Shown here: positions 29,997 to 37,302 of the stretch, one piece after another | How positions within the stretch are numbered: the stretch's first letter is position 1 | Layout of the letters: each line of letters begins with the position of its first letter | Origin: Sinomonas sp. R1AF57 | Lineage (GTDB): Bacteria > Actinomycetota > Actinomycetes > Actinomycetales > Micrococcaceae | DNA length: 64,000 nt | Reading direction: 5' to 3' | Assembly (NCBI RefSeq): GCF_002224485.1 | Contig: NZ_CP022463.1 | Location: 1,924,239 to 1,988,238 of the forward strand | Translations under genes and position numbers: made by a program | Notes under the pieces: generated by a model | Seen by the model: only the letters and a program-made list of their open reading frames with translations | The model's database searches: none | Told to the model about the DNA's origin: nothing

Positions 29997-31211
29997 ATGC
30001 CCCGCACCTCTGCACGAGTCCCGGTGCCCCGCGACGTCTGGGTCATGGTCGCCGCGGCGTTCGTCATCGCCGTCGGCTTCGGCCTGGTCTCCCCCGTCCT
30101 CCCGCAGCTCGCGACGAGCTTCGGGGTCGGGGCGACGGCCGCCTCGGTGATCGTGAGCGCCTTCGCGCTGGCCCGCCTGACGCTCGCGCCGGCCGCCGGG
30201 TCCCTCGTGGACCGGCTCGGAGAGCGGCCCGTGTACGTCACGGGCCTCCTGCTCGTCGCAGCCTCGAGTGCCGCCTGCGCCTTCGCCCCGGACTACTGGA
30301 CGCTGCTCGCCGTGCGCGGACTGGGCGGAATCGGCTCGACCATGTTCACGATCTCCGCCTCCGGACTCATTGTCCGGCTCGCGCCGCCGGACGCCCGAGG
30401 CCGCGTGAGCGGCCTCTACGCGTCCTCGTTCCTGCTGGGCAGCATCACCGGCCCGGTCCTCGGCGGCATGCTGGCAGGGTTCGGGCTGCGCGTGCCCTTC
30501 CTCGCCTACGCGGCGGCCCTCGTCGTCGCCGCTGCCGTCGTCCACCTCCTGCTGGGCCGGGGCGGGACGGCGCGCACGACGGCGCCCGCGCGCCCGCCGC
30601 TGCTGCTCGCCGAGGCGCTGGGGCAGCCCTCGTACCGGGCCGCCGTCGGCTCGAACTTCGCCAACGGGTGGGCGACCTTCGGCATCCGCATGGCACTCGT
30701 GCCGCTCTTCGTCACGGCCGCACTCGGCGCCGGCTCCCAGGCGGCGGGCCTCGCGCTCGCGCTCTTCGCCCTTGGCACGGCCGGGGCGCTCACCTTCACG
30801 GGACGCCTGAGCGACCGGTGGGGGCGGCGGCCCGTCGCGGTCCTCGGCCTCATCGCCACCGCACTCCCCACGGCGTTCCTGGGTGTGAGCCCGAACGAGC
30901 CCGTCTTCTTCGCCCTCTCCATCGCCGCGGGGTTCGGCTCGGGGTTCCTCGGCCCGTCGCTCCAGGCCACGGTCGCGGACTCGATCGGCTCGGAGCGCAG
31001 CGGCGGCCGACCCCTCGCGGTGTTCCAGATGGCGGCCGACATCGGCAGCATCCTCGGCCCGCTCGCTGCCGGCGCCCTCGCTGACGGGGTCGGCTACGGG
31101 TGGGCGTTCGCGGTCTCGGGGGCCTGCCTGCTCGCGGCCGTGCCGCTCTGGGCGGGCAGGCGCCGGCCCGCCCAGGAGGCCGACGCCGTCGTGCGCACCC
31201 ACAACGGCTGA
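29997..31211 (+). CDS. MFS transporter
   Basis: A 404-residue major-facilitator permease with 12 predicted membrane segments. The loop-2 motif A variant is visible (GSLVDRLGERPVYVTG, about residues 67-82) and is repeated in the second half (GRLSDRWGRRPVAVLG). The overall pattern resembles the multidrug-efflux-type DHA1 group, but the substrate cannot be read. It is monocistronic, transcribed away from the amtB promoter, and is followed by a hairpin shared with ftsY. Confidence 0.88.
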   Translation: MPRTSARVPVPRDVWVMVAAAFVIAVGFGLVSPVLPQLATSFGVGATAASVIVSAFALARLTLAPAAGSLVDRLGERPVYVTGLLLVAASSAACAFAPDYWTLLAVRGLGGIGSTMFTISASGLIVRLAPPDARGRVSGLYASSFLLGSITGPVLGGMLAGFGLRVPFLAYAAALVVAAAVVHLLLGRGGTARTTAPARPPLLLAEALGQPSYRAAVGSNFANGWATFGIRMALVPLFVTAALGAGSQAAGLALALFALGTAGALTFTGRLSDRWGRRPVAVLGLIATALPTAFLGVSPNEPVFFALSIAAGFGSGFLGPSLQATVADSIGSERSGGRPLAVFQMAADIGSILGPLAAGALADGVGYGWAFAVSGACLLAAVPLWAGRRRPAQEADAVVRTHNG

Positions 31212-31216
31212 GGCGC

Positions 31217-31241
31217 GCCGCTCCGCGTGCGCCGGAGCGGC
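31217..31241. terminator. Bidirectional hairpin between the MFS gene and ftsY
   Basis: A 9-base-pair stem (31217-31225 with 31233-31241) with a 7-base loop fills the 33-base gap between two convergent stops. Confidence 0.65.
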
Positions 31242-31244
31242 GGA

Positions 31245-32459
31245 TCAGGCGAGGATGGCGTCCACGAACGACTCGGCGTCGAACGGGGCGAGGTCGTCCG
31301 GGCCCTCGCCGAGGCCCACGAGCTTGACGGGGACGCCGAGCTGCTTCTGGATCGCGACGACGATGCCGCCCTTCGCGGTGCCGTCCAGCTTGGTCAGGAC
31401 GATTCCGGTGATGTCCACGACTTCGGCGAAGACCTTCGCCTGGGCCAGGCCGTTCTGGCCCGTCGTGGCGTCGAGGACCAGGAGGACCTCGTCGACGTCG
31501 GCCTGCTTCTCGATGACGCGCTTGACCTTGCCGAGCTCGTCCATGAGGCCGACCTTGTTCTGGAGGCGGCCGGCGGTGTCGACCATGACGACGTCGACCT
31601 CCTGCTCGATGCCGGACTTGACGGCCTCGAAGGCGACTGAGGCCGGGTCGGCGCCGTCGACGTCCGACTTCACCGTGGGCACTCCCACCCGGGCGCCCCA
31701 CGTGGCGAGCTGCTGCGCGGCGGCCGCCCGGAAGGTGTCCGCGGCGCCCAGGAGCACGTCCTTGTCCTCGGCGACGAGCACGCGGGCGAGCTTGCCGACC
31801 GTCGTCGTCTTGCCCACGCCGTTGACGCCCACCACGAGCACCACGGCGGGCTTGCCGTCCGTGCGCGCGACGTTCAGGGTGCGGTCCATCGTGGGATCGA
31901 CGAGCTTGACGAGCTCCTCGCGCAGCATGGCGCGTACCTCCTCCGGGCTGCGCGTCCCCATGACCCGGACCCGCTCGCGGAGGGTGTCCACGAGGTCCAT
32001 GCTGGCATCGGTGCCGATGTCAGCCAGCAGGAGCGTCTCCTCCACTTCCTCCCACACGCCCTCGTCGATCCTGTCGCTCGACAGGAGCGCGAGGAGTCCC
32101 TTGCCGAAGATGCTGTTGCTCTTCGCGAGCCGCTCGCGCAGCCGGATGAGGCGGCCCGCGACGGGCGCGGGGGCCTCGGTGGGGACCCGCTCGATGACGG
32201 CCTCGTCGAGGACATCCTCCGTGGGCGCCTCCTGCGGTTCCGCGGGGGGCGGCAGGGTCCCGACCCCGGCGGGCGCGGGCTCGGATTCGGCGGAGGCTGG
32301 CCGCTCGGGGGCGATCACCTGGTCGTTGGCGTCGCGCGTGCCGGTGTAGTCGATCTTCTTCCGGCGGCCGCTCACGAGGCCGACGACGATCCCGGCGATC
32401 ACGAGGACCACGATTCCGACGATGATGATGACGGGCAGCAGGGCGGAAAGGTCTGTCAC
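31245..32459 (-). CDS. ftsY: Signal recognition particle receptor FtsY
   Basis: Membrane-associated GTPase that docks SRP-ribosome complexes. The 404 residues begin with one hydrophobic segment (LLPVIIIVGIVVLVIAGIVV), then an acidic A domain, the N domain, and the G domain with GVNGVGKTTTVGKLARVL, DTAGRLQNK and TKLDGTAKGG. The GTG at 32459 is chosen because it places the membrane anchor at the N-terminus, the usual actinobacterial form; an upstream ATG at 32504 is possible. Its partner ffh is about 7 kb away on the same strand. Confidence 0.95.
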   Translation of the reverse strand: MTDLSALLPVIIIVGIVVLVIAGIVVGLVSGRRKKIDYTGTRDANDQVIAPERPASAESEPAPAGVGTLPPPAEPQEAPTEDVLDEAVIERVPTEAPAPVAGRLIRLRERLAKSNSIFGKGLLALLSSDRIDEGVWEEVEETLLLADIGTDASMDLVDTLRERVRVMGTRSPEEVRAMLREELVKLVDPTMDRTLNVARTDGKPAVVLVVGVNGVGKTTTVGKLARVLVAEDKDVLLGAADTFRAAAAQQLATWGARVGVPTVKSDVDGADPASVAFEAVKSGIEQEVDVVMVDTAGRLQNKVGLMDELGKVKRVIEKQADVDEVLLVLDATTGQNGLAQAKVFAEVVDITGIVLTKLDGTAKGGIVVAIQKQLGVPVKLVGLGEGPDDLAPFDAESFVDAILA

Positions 32460-32543
32460 GGGTCCTAGCTTCTCACAGCGGCCGGACAGTGCATTTTCGT
32501 TCATTGACTCTGCGCGAACTGTCGTTGTTCCGCACACCCGGCG

Positions 32544-32549
32544 TTGACA
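32544..32549 (+). promoter_or_regulatory. Consensus -35 element upstream of the MHS transporter
   Basis: TTGACA lies 69 bases before the transporter start. No good -10 follows at 16-18 bases, so the promoter may need an activator, possibly the nearby LysR protein. Confidence 0.35.
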
Positions 32550-32612
32550 TACTCGGGACACCTGATGTGGCAGCCGTCACATGCGAGCGCTGAGAAGTCG
32601 AAGGAGACATCC

Positions 32613-34010
32613 ATGGTCCAGAGAAGCGGGACAGAGCCAGCGACGTCGGGGCTCAGAAGGGTCGTCGCTGCGTCGATGGCGGGGACCGTCGTCGAATGGT
32701 ACGAGTTCTTCCTCTACGCCACGGCCGCCAATCTCGTCTTCGGCAAGATGTTCTTCCCGAACGCCCACTCAGAGCTCGACGGGATCATGGACGCCTTCCT
32801 CACCTACGCCGTCGGGTTCGTCGCGCGGCCGCTGGGGGGCCTCGTGTTCGGCCACTTCGGCGACAGGCTCGGCCGCAAGAAGCTCCTGCAGCTGAGCATC
32901 ATCCTCGTCGGAGCGTCGACGTTCCTCATGGGGTGCCTGCCGGGCTTCGCCGAGTGGGGCTATCTGGCACCGCTGGCCCTGGTCACCCTCCGGTTCATCC
33001 AGGGCTTCGCCGTGGGCGGCGAGTGGGGCGGCGCTGCCCTCCTCGTCGCGGAGCACAGCCCGAACAGGTCGCGCGGCTTCTGGACCTCCTGGCCCCAGAC
33101 AGGCGTGCCGCTCGGCAACCTGCTGGCAACGGCCGTGCTCCTCATCCTCTCCGCCACGGTCAGCCAGGAGGGCTTCCTCGCGTGGGGCTGGCGCATCGGG
33201 TTCTGGCTGTCGGCGGTCATCGTCGTCGTGGGCTACTACATCCGCACCAAGATCAGCGACGCACCGATCTTCCTCGAGGCCGCCCGGGAGCAGGAGGAGG
33301 CCGCTGGGCCTTCCGGCGTGCTCGAGGTCGTCCGCCGGTATCCGCGCCGTGTGCTGGCCGCGATGGGAGTCCGGTTCGCCGAGAACGTCATCTACTACCT
33401 CGTGGTGACGTTCTCCATCACGTACCTGAAGGTGATCCTGCACATGGACACCTCGCACGTCCTGCTGCTGCTGCTGGTCGCCCACGCGATCCACTGCTTC
33501 ATGGTCCCGGCCGCCGGGAAGCTGCTCGACGCGTGGGGCCGCAAGCCCACCTACCTCCTCGGCGCCGTCGTGGGCGCGTCCTGGGGCTTCGCCGCCTTCC
33601 CGATGATGGACAGCAGGCAGGACGGGCTGATCCTCGCGGCCATCGTGCTGGGCCTCGCCAGCCACGCCCTCATGTACGCGGGCCAGCCCTCGATCATGGC
33701 GGAGATGTTCCCCACCAGCATGCGCTACTCCGGACTGTCGATCGGCTCGCAGGTCACGTCGGTCCTCTCGGGCTCGCTCGCGCCCATCATCGCGACGGCG
33801 CTCCTGGGCGCGTTCGGATCCTCTGTTCCGATCGCCCTCTACCTCCTCGCGAGCTGCGTCGTCACGATCATCGCGGTGCTGGCCCTGAAGGAGACCAAGG
33901 GGATCGACCTGCGGGATCTCGATGCGGCGCACGCCGCCCGCATGGCGGCCGCTGACGGGCGCGCGGCGGGGCGGGGCGGCTCGGCCCTGCAGGACCTCCC
34001 GACGCGCTGA
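32613..34010 (+). CDS. MHS-family MFS metabolite transporter
   Basis: A 465-residue proton symporter of the metabolite:H+ symporter family (relatives of KgtP, ProP, ShiA and citrate carriers). It has the typical N-terminal segment GTVVEWYEFFLYATAANLVFG, the motif GHFGDRLGRKKLLQL, and the VGGEWGGAALLVAEH region. ATG 32613 is chosen for AGGAG seven bases upstream; an in-frame ATG at 32544 would overlap the -35 element. The neighbouring CoA-transferase, crotonase and LysR genes suggest uptake of a carboxylate or betaine that is then activated to a CoA ester. Confidence 0.9.
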   Translation: MVQRSGTEPATSGLRRVVAASMAGTVVEWYEFFLYATAANLVFGKMFFPNAHSELDGIMDAFLTYAVGFVARPLGGLVFGHFGDRLGRKKLLQLSIILVGASTFLMGCLPGFAEWGYLAPLALVTLRFIQGFAVGGEWGGAALLVAEHSPNRSRGFWTSWPQTGVPLGNLLATAVLLILSATVSQEGFLAWGWRIGFWLSAVIVVVGYYIRTKISDAPIFLEAAREQEEAAGPSGVLEVVRRYPRRVLAAMGVRFAENVIYYLVVTFSITYLKVILHMDTSHVLLLLLVAHAIHCFMVPAAGKLLDAWGRKPTYLLGAVVGASWGFAAFPMMDSRQDGLILAAIVLGLASHALMYAGQPSIMAEMFPTSMRYSGLSIGSQVTSVLSGSLAPIIATALLGAFGSSVPIALYLLASCVVTIIAVLALKETKGIDLRDLDAAHAARMAAADGRAAGRGGSALQDLPTR

Positions 34011-34042
34011 GGGATCACCGCGGGGCTTCACCGCAGAGATGG

Positions 34043-34075
34043 AGGGGCGGCCGGGCTGACAGCCTGGCCGCCCCT
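34043..34075. terminator. Bidirectional terminator between the MHS gene and lysR
   Basis: A 15-base-pair stem (34043-34057 with 34061-34075, one G-T pair) with a 3-base loop lies between the convergent stops at 34010 and 34104. Confidence 0.75.
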
Positions 34076-34103
34076 GCCGCGCACCGCCCGGCCGAAATGA
34101 TCC

Positions 34104-35042
34104 TCACTCGAGCTGTCCGTCCCAGACGCGAGGACGAGGAAGGAGCTGGTCCTGCCGGCTCCGCGCCTCCTCGATGAGGCTCGAGACCACGGCGCGCACA
34201 GCGGGCGAGCGCATGGACTCGGACCGGGCGGCCGCCCAGAAGCGGACGTGGCGCTCGATCTCGTGGTGCAGCACCGGCACGAGACCGGTATCGCCGCGGA
34301 CCACGTACTCGGGCAGGAGGGCGATCCCGGCCCCTGCACGGACCGCCTCGACCTGCGGGAAGATGCTCGTCGCCTGGAACGACGCCGCCTCGCCCGTCAC
34401 GCTCTGGCGCCCGTATGCGAGCTCCGACACCTCGAGGGCGGATTCGGCGTAGCCGACGAACGAGTGGCCAGCGAGCTCCTCGACCCCTGTCGGCATCCCG
34501 CGCCGGCGGATGTACTCCCGTCCCGCGTAGAGGCGCCGGACGTGGTCCGTCACGGCGACGGCCTGGATCCGCGGCGCCTCGGCGGTCCCGGGGACGACCT
34601 CGAGGTCGAGGCCCGACCGGTTCTGGCTCAGACGCCGAGTCGCGGTCACGAGCTCCACCCTCAGCAGCTCGTGGTCCTGCTGGAGCCGGGCCAGCGCCGG
34701 AGCGACGAAGAGCGCCCCGAACGCGTCGGAGGCACCGACGCGGACGAGGCCCGTCAGCGACTCCCGCTTGTTCGTCAGACGCGCGGACAGGCTGCCGAGG
34801 CTCGACTCGATGCCCTCGGCAGCCTGGACTGCGCGGCGGCCGAGTTCGGTGAGTTCCCAGCCCTGCGGCGTCCGGGCGAGGGTGCGGCCGCCGAGCCGCT
34901 TGTCCAGCGCGCCGATCCGACGCGAGATGGTCGTGTGCGTCGTCTCGAGCGCCTCGGCCACCGCGGTGAACCGGCCGAGGCGCGCGACGGTGAGCAGGAT
35001 GAGAAGGTCGTCCGGACTGGGCAGCCCCTTGAACTCGACCAC
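34104..35042 (-). CDS. LysR-family transcriptional regulator
   Basis: A 312-residue LysR regulator. The N-terminal winged helix (LLILLTVARLGRFTAVAEALETTHTTISRRIGAL as residues ~12-45) is followed by the periplasmic-binding-like effector domain (VRVGASDAFGALFVAPALARL onward). The GTG at 35042 follows GGGAGG by a few bases, and is preferred over the upstream frame opening at 35066. It diverges from the CoA-transferase/crotonase pair across 150 bases, the standard LysR layout, so it probably controls them and perhaps the MHS transporter. Confidence 0.92.
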   Translation of the reverse strand: MVEFKGLPSPDDLLILLTVARLGRFTAVAEALETTHTTISRRIGALDKRLGGRTLARTPQGWELTELGRRAVQAAEGIESSLGSLSARLTNKRESLTGLVRVGASDAFGALFVAPALARLQQDHELLRVELVTATRRLSQNRSGLDLEVVPGTAEAPRIQAVAVTDHVRRLYAGREYIRRRGMPTGVEELAGHSFVGYAESALEVSELAYGRQSVTGEAASFQATSIFPQVEAVRAGAGIALLPEYVVRGDTGLVPVLHHEIERHVRFWAAARSESMRSPAVRAVVSSLIEEARSRQDQLLPRPRVWDGQLE

Positions 35043-35060
35043 AGGTCCTCCCGTGCGTTC

Positions 35061-35098
35061 GTGCACATATGGTCTGCCTGAATTGTTCTTGTATGCAC
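35061..35098. promoter_or_regulatory. Candidate LysR control region in the divergent gap
   Basis: The 150-base gap contains an AT-rich stretch flanked by GTGCA (35061-35065) and TGCAC (35094-35098), an inverted repeat of 5 bases with partial extension. It is the only AT-rich part of the gap and the likely site of both promoters. Weak, by eye. Confidence 0.3.
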
Positions 35099-35192
35099 TG
35101 TAGCAGGAGCGCGATCGTGGTCCTACGGCCAGACGGCGGTCCGAGAACGCGCCGTCAGGCGCCGCCCGCAGACCTCATCCCAGGAGTCAGAC

Positions 35193-36449
35193 ATGAACGA
35201 CACGAGCCGAGCGCTCCCGAGCGGCCACGCGCCGCGGCTGCCACTCGACGGAGTCCGCATCCTCGACCTGAGCCGGGCGCTCGCCGGCCCGTGGGCCACG
35301 GCACTGCTCAGTGACCTGGGCGCGGAAGTCGTCAAGGTCGAGAGCATCTCGGGCGGCGACTCGAGCCGCTCCTGGCCCCCGTTCGAGGGAGAGCACAGCC
35401 TGTACTTCGACTCCACGAACCGCGGCAAGTCGTCGATCGCCGTCGACTTCTACTCCGCGGAGGGCCGCAGGCTGCTCTGGGACCTGGCAGTCGGCGCCGA
35501 CGTCGTCGTCGAGAACTTCCGGCCCGGAGTGCTCAGGGAGATGGGGCTGGACCCCGACGCACTCAGGGACGCGAAGCCGGGCCTCATCGTGGCCTCCGTC
35601 AGCGGATTCGGGACGAGCGGTCCTCTGGCCCAGTCCGCCGGCCTGGACCAGGTGGCCCAGGGCATGTCCGGGCTCATGTCGGTCACGGGCCCGGATGCCG
35701 ACCACCCCACCCGCGTGGGCGTCCCGATCATCGACATGGTCTCCGGGATCTACCTCGCGCTCGGCATCGCGGCGGCGCTCGTGGGCCGCCACGGATCAGG
35801 CCGCGGCTCCCAGGTGGCGACGTCCCTGCTGGAATCCGCGCTCTCGCTCTCCGCGTTCCAGGGCCAGGCCTACCTGAGCACAGGGCGCGTCCCCACCCCG
35901 CAGGGCAACAGCCACCCCGTCCTCTCCCCCTACGGGGTCTTCGCGACGGCGGACATCCCCATCATCATCGCCGTCGGGAACGAGCGGCAGTGGAGACAGC
36001 TGTGCGCCCTCGTCGAGGCCCCCGACCTTGCGGACCACCCCGACTACCGCACAGGCGCCCTCCGCGGGCAGCATCGCGCCGCCCTCACCGACGCCCTTGA
36101 GGACAGGCTCCTGCGACGTCCCGCAAACGAGTGGCTCGCAGCCCTGCGCGACGCCAAGATCCCCACGGGCCCGATCTACACGTACGCCCAGGCATTCGCC
36201 GACGAACAGGTCTTGTCGCTCGGCATGGTCACGACCGTGGAGCGCGCCGACGGATCGCCGCTGCCGCTCCTGCGCGGGCCGATCTCGCTCGACCGGGCGC
36301 CGCTGCCGGTGCGCAAGGCGCCGCCGTCCCTGGGCGAGGATACCCGCGCGGTGCTCGAGGGGGCAGGACTCACCCAGGACCAGATCGCCGCGCTGGCGGA
36401 CGCCGGCGTCGTGCGGATGGCCGGGGACGGGACGAAGGTGCCGGCATGA
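35193..36449 (+). CDS. CaiB/BaiF-type (family III) CoA-transferase
   Basis: A 418-residue family III CoA-transferase, which moves CoA between carboxylic acids through an aspartyl intermediate. The N-terminal LPLDGVRILDLSRALAGPWATALLSDLGAEVVKVE region (residues ~11-46) and NRGKSSIAVDF are typical. The catalytic Asp is in GVPIIDMVSGIY near residue 180. ATG 35193 follows CAGGAGTCAGAC. Its stop overlaps the crotonase-fold gene (ATGA). Relatives act on carnitine, itaconate, oxalate or succinate derivatives; the substrate cannot be fixed from sequence. Confidence 0.92.
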   Translation: MNDTSRALPSGHAPRLPLDGVRILDLSRALAGPWATALLSDLGAEVVKVESISGGDSSRSWPPFEGEHSLYFDSTNRGKSSIAVDFYSAEGRRLLWDLAVGADVVVENFRPGVLREMGLDPDALRDAKPGLIVASVSGFGTSGPLAQSAGLDQVAQGMSGLMSVTGPDADHPTRVGVPIIDMVSGIYLALGIAAALVGRHGSGRGSQVATSLLESALSLSAFQGQAYLSTGRVPTPQGNSHPVLSPYGVFATADIPIIIAVGNERQWRQLCALVEAPDLADHPDYRTGALRGQHRAALTDALEDRLLRRPANEWLAALRDAKIPTGPIYTYAQAFADEQVLSLGMVTTVERADGSPLPLLRGPISLDRAPLPVRKAPPSLGEDTRAVLEGAGLTQDQIAALADAGVVRMAGDGTKVPA

Positions 36450-37297
36450 GCGCGAGGACCCTGGCCCAGGCACACGGCCCCGCCCGGCCCGGGCGGGAGC
36501 AGGGGCGTCTCGTCGTCGAGCGCGACGGCGCGGTGGCGCGCCTCATCATCCACAACCCCGCCCGGCGGAATGCCGTGTCGCAGGACATGTGGCGGCAGTT
36601 CGTGCCGGCCCTCCGCTCGCTCGATGCCGATCCGGGGGTCAAGGTCCTCGTCGTCCGGGGCTCGGGGGGAACCTTCTCCGCCGGCGCGGACATCTCCCAG
36701 GTCGCCTCGATCCTGCGCGGAGACGGCAGCGCGCGCGACGGCGGAGACCTCACCGCCGCGGAGGAGGCCCTGGCCTCCTTCAGCAAGCCGACGATCGCCG
36801 CCATCGACGGATACTGCGTCGGGGGCGGCTGGGAGATCGCCGGCGCCTGCGACCTGCGCATCGCCGCAGCGGACGCGTTCATCGGCATCACCCCGGCCAA
36901 GCTGGGCATCGTGTACCCCACGTCCGGCATAGCGCGTCTCGTCCGACTCGTCGGTCCTGCCACCGCCAAGAGGCTCCTCTTCACCGGGGACCTCGTCGAC
37001 GCTCGCGAGGCCCTCCGGGTTGGACTCGTGGAAGAGGTGGCCCCCGCGGGCCACGTCCACGACGCCGCCCTCGGCCTCGCGGAGAGGATCGCACACCGTT
37101 CGCAGCTGTCGGCACGGGCGCACAAGGCACTCGTGGAGAGCGTCGCCGCCTGTTCGCCGGAAGTCGGCGAGGTGAGCGCGCACTGGCAGCGCGAGATGGA
37201 GCTGGGCCCTGACGCGAGGATCGGCATCCAGGCCTTCCTCGCGAAGGAGCCGCCGGCCTTCGAGTGGTCCGTGCCCGTCCAGCGCCGCCGGGGGTAG
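36446..37297 (+). CDS. Enoyl-CoA hydratase/isomerase (crotonase) family protein
   Basis: A 283-residue crotonase-fold enzyme coupled by a 4-base overlap to the CoA-transferase. The oxyanion-hole regions are visible (FSAGADISQV near residue 75, CVGGGWEIAGACDLRI near 130). The first catalytic Glu is present in GGWEIAG. The second Glu of classical hydratases (PE-x-x-LG) is replaced: the segment reads ITPAKLGIVYPTSG. It may therefore do a decarboxylation, isomerisation or hydrolysis rather than simple hydration. The start follows the upstream stop; the first ~20 residues look disordered. Confidence 0.9.
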   Translation: MSARTLAQAHGPARPGREQGRLVVERDGAVARLIIHNPARRNAVSQDMWRQFVPALRSLDADPGVKVLVVRGSGGTFSAGADISQVASILRGDGSARDGGDLTAAEEALASFSKPTIAAIDGYCVGGGWEIAGACDLRIAAADAFIGITPAKLGIVYPTSGIARLVRLVGPATAKRLLFTGDLVDAREALRVGLVEEVAPAGHVHDAALGLAERIAHRSQLSARAHKALVESVAACSPEVGEVSAHWQREMELGPDARIGIQAFLAKEPPAFEWSVPVQRRRG

Positions 37298-37302
37298 GCG
37301 GG

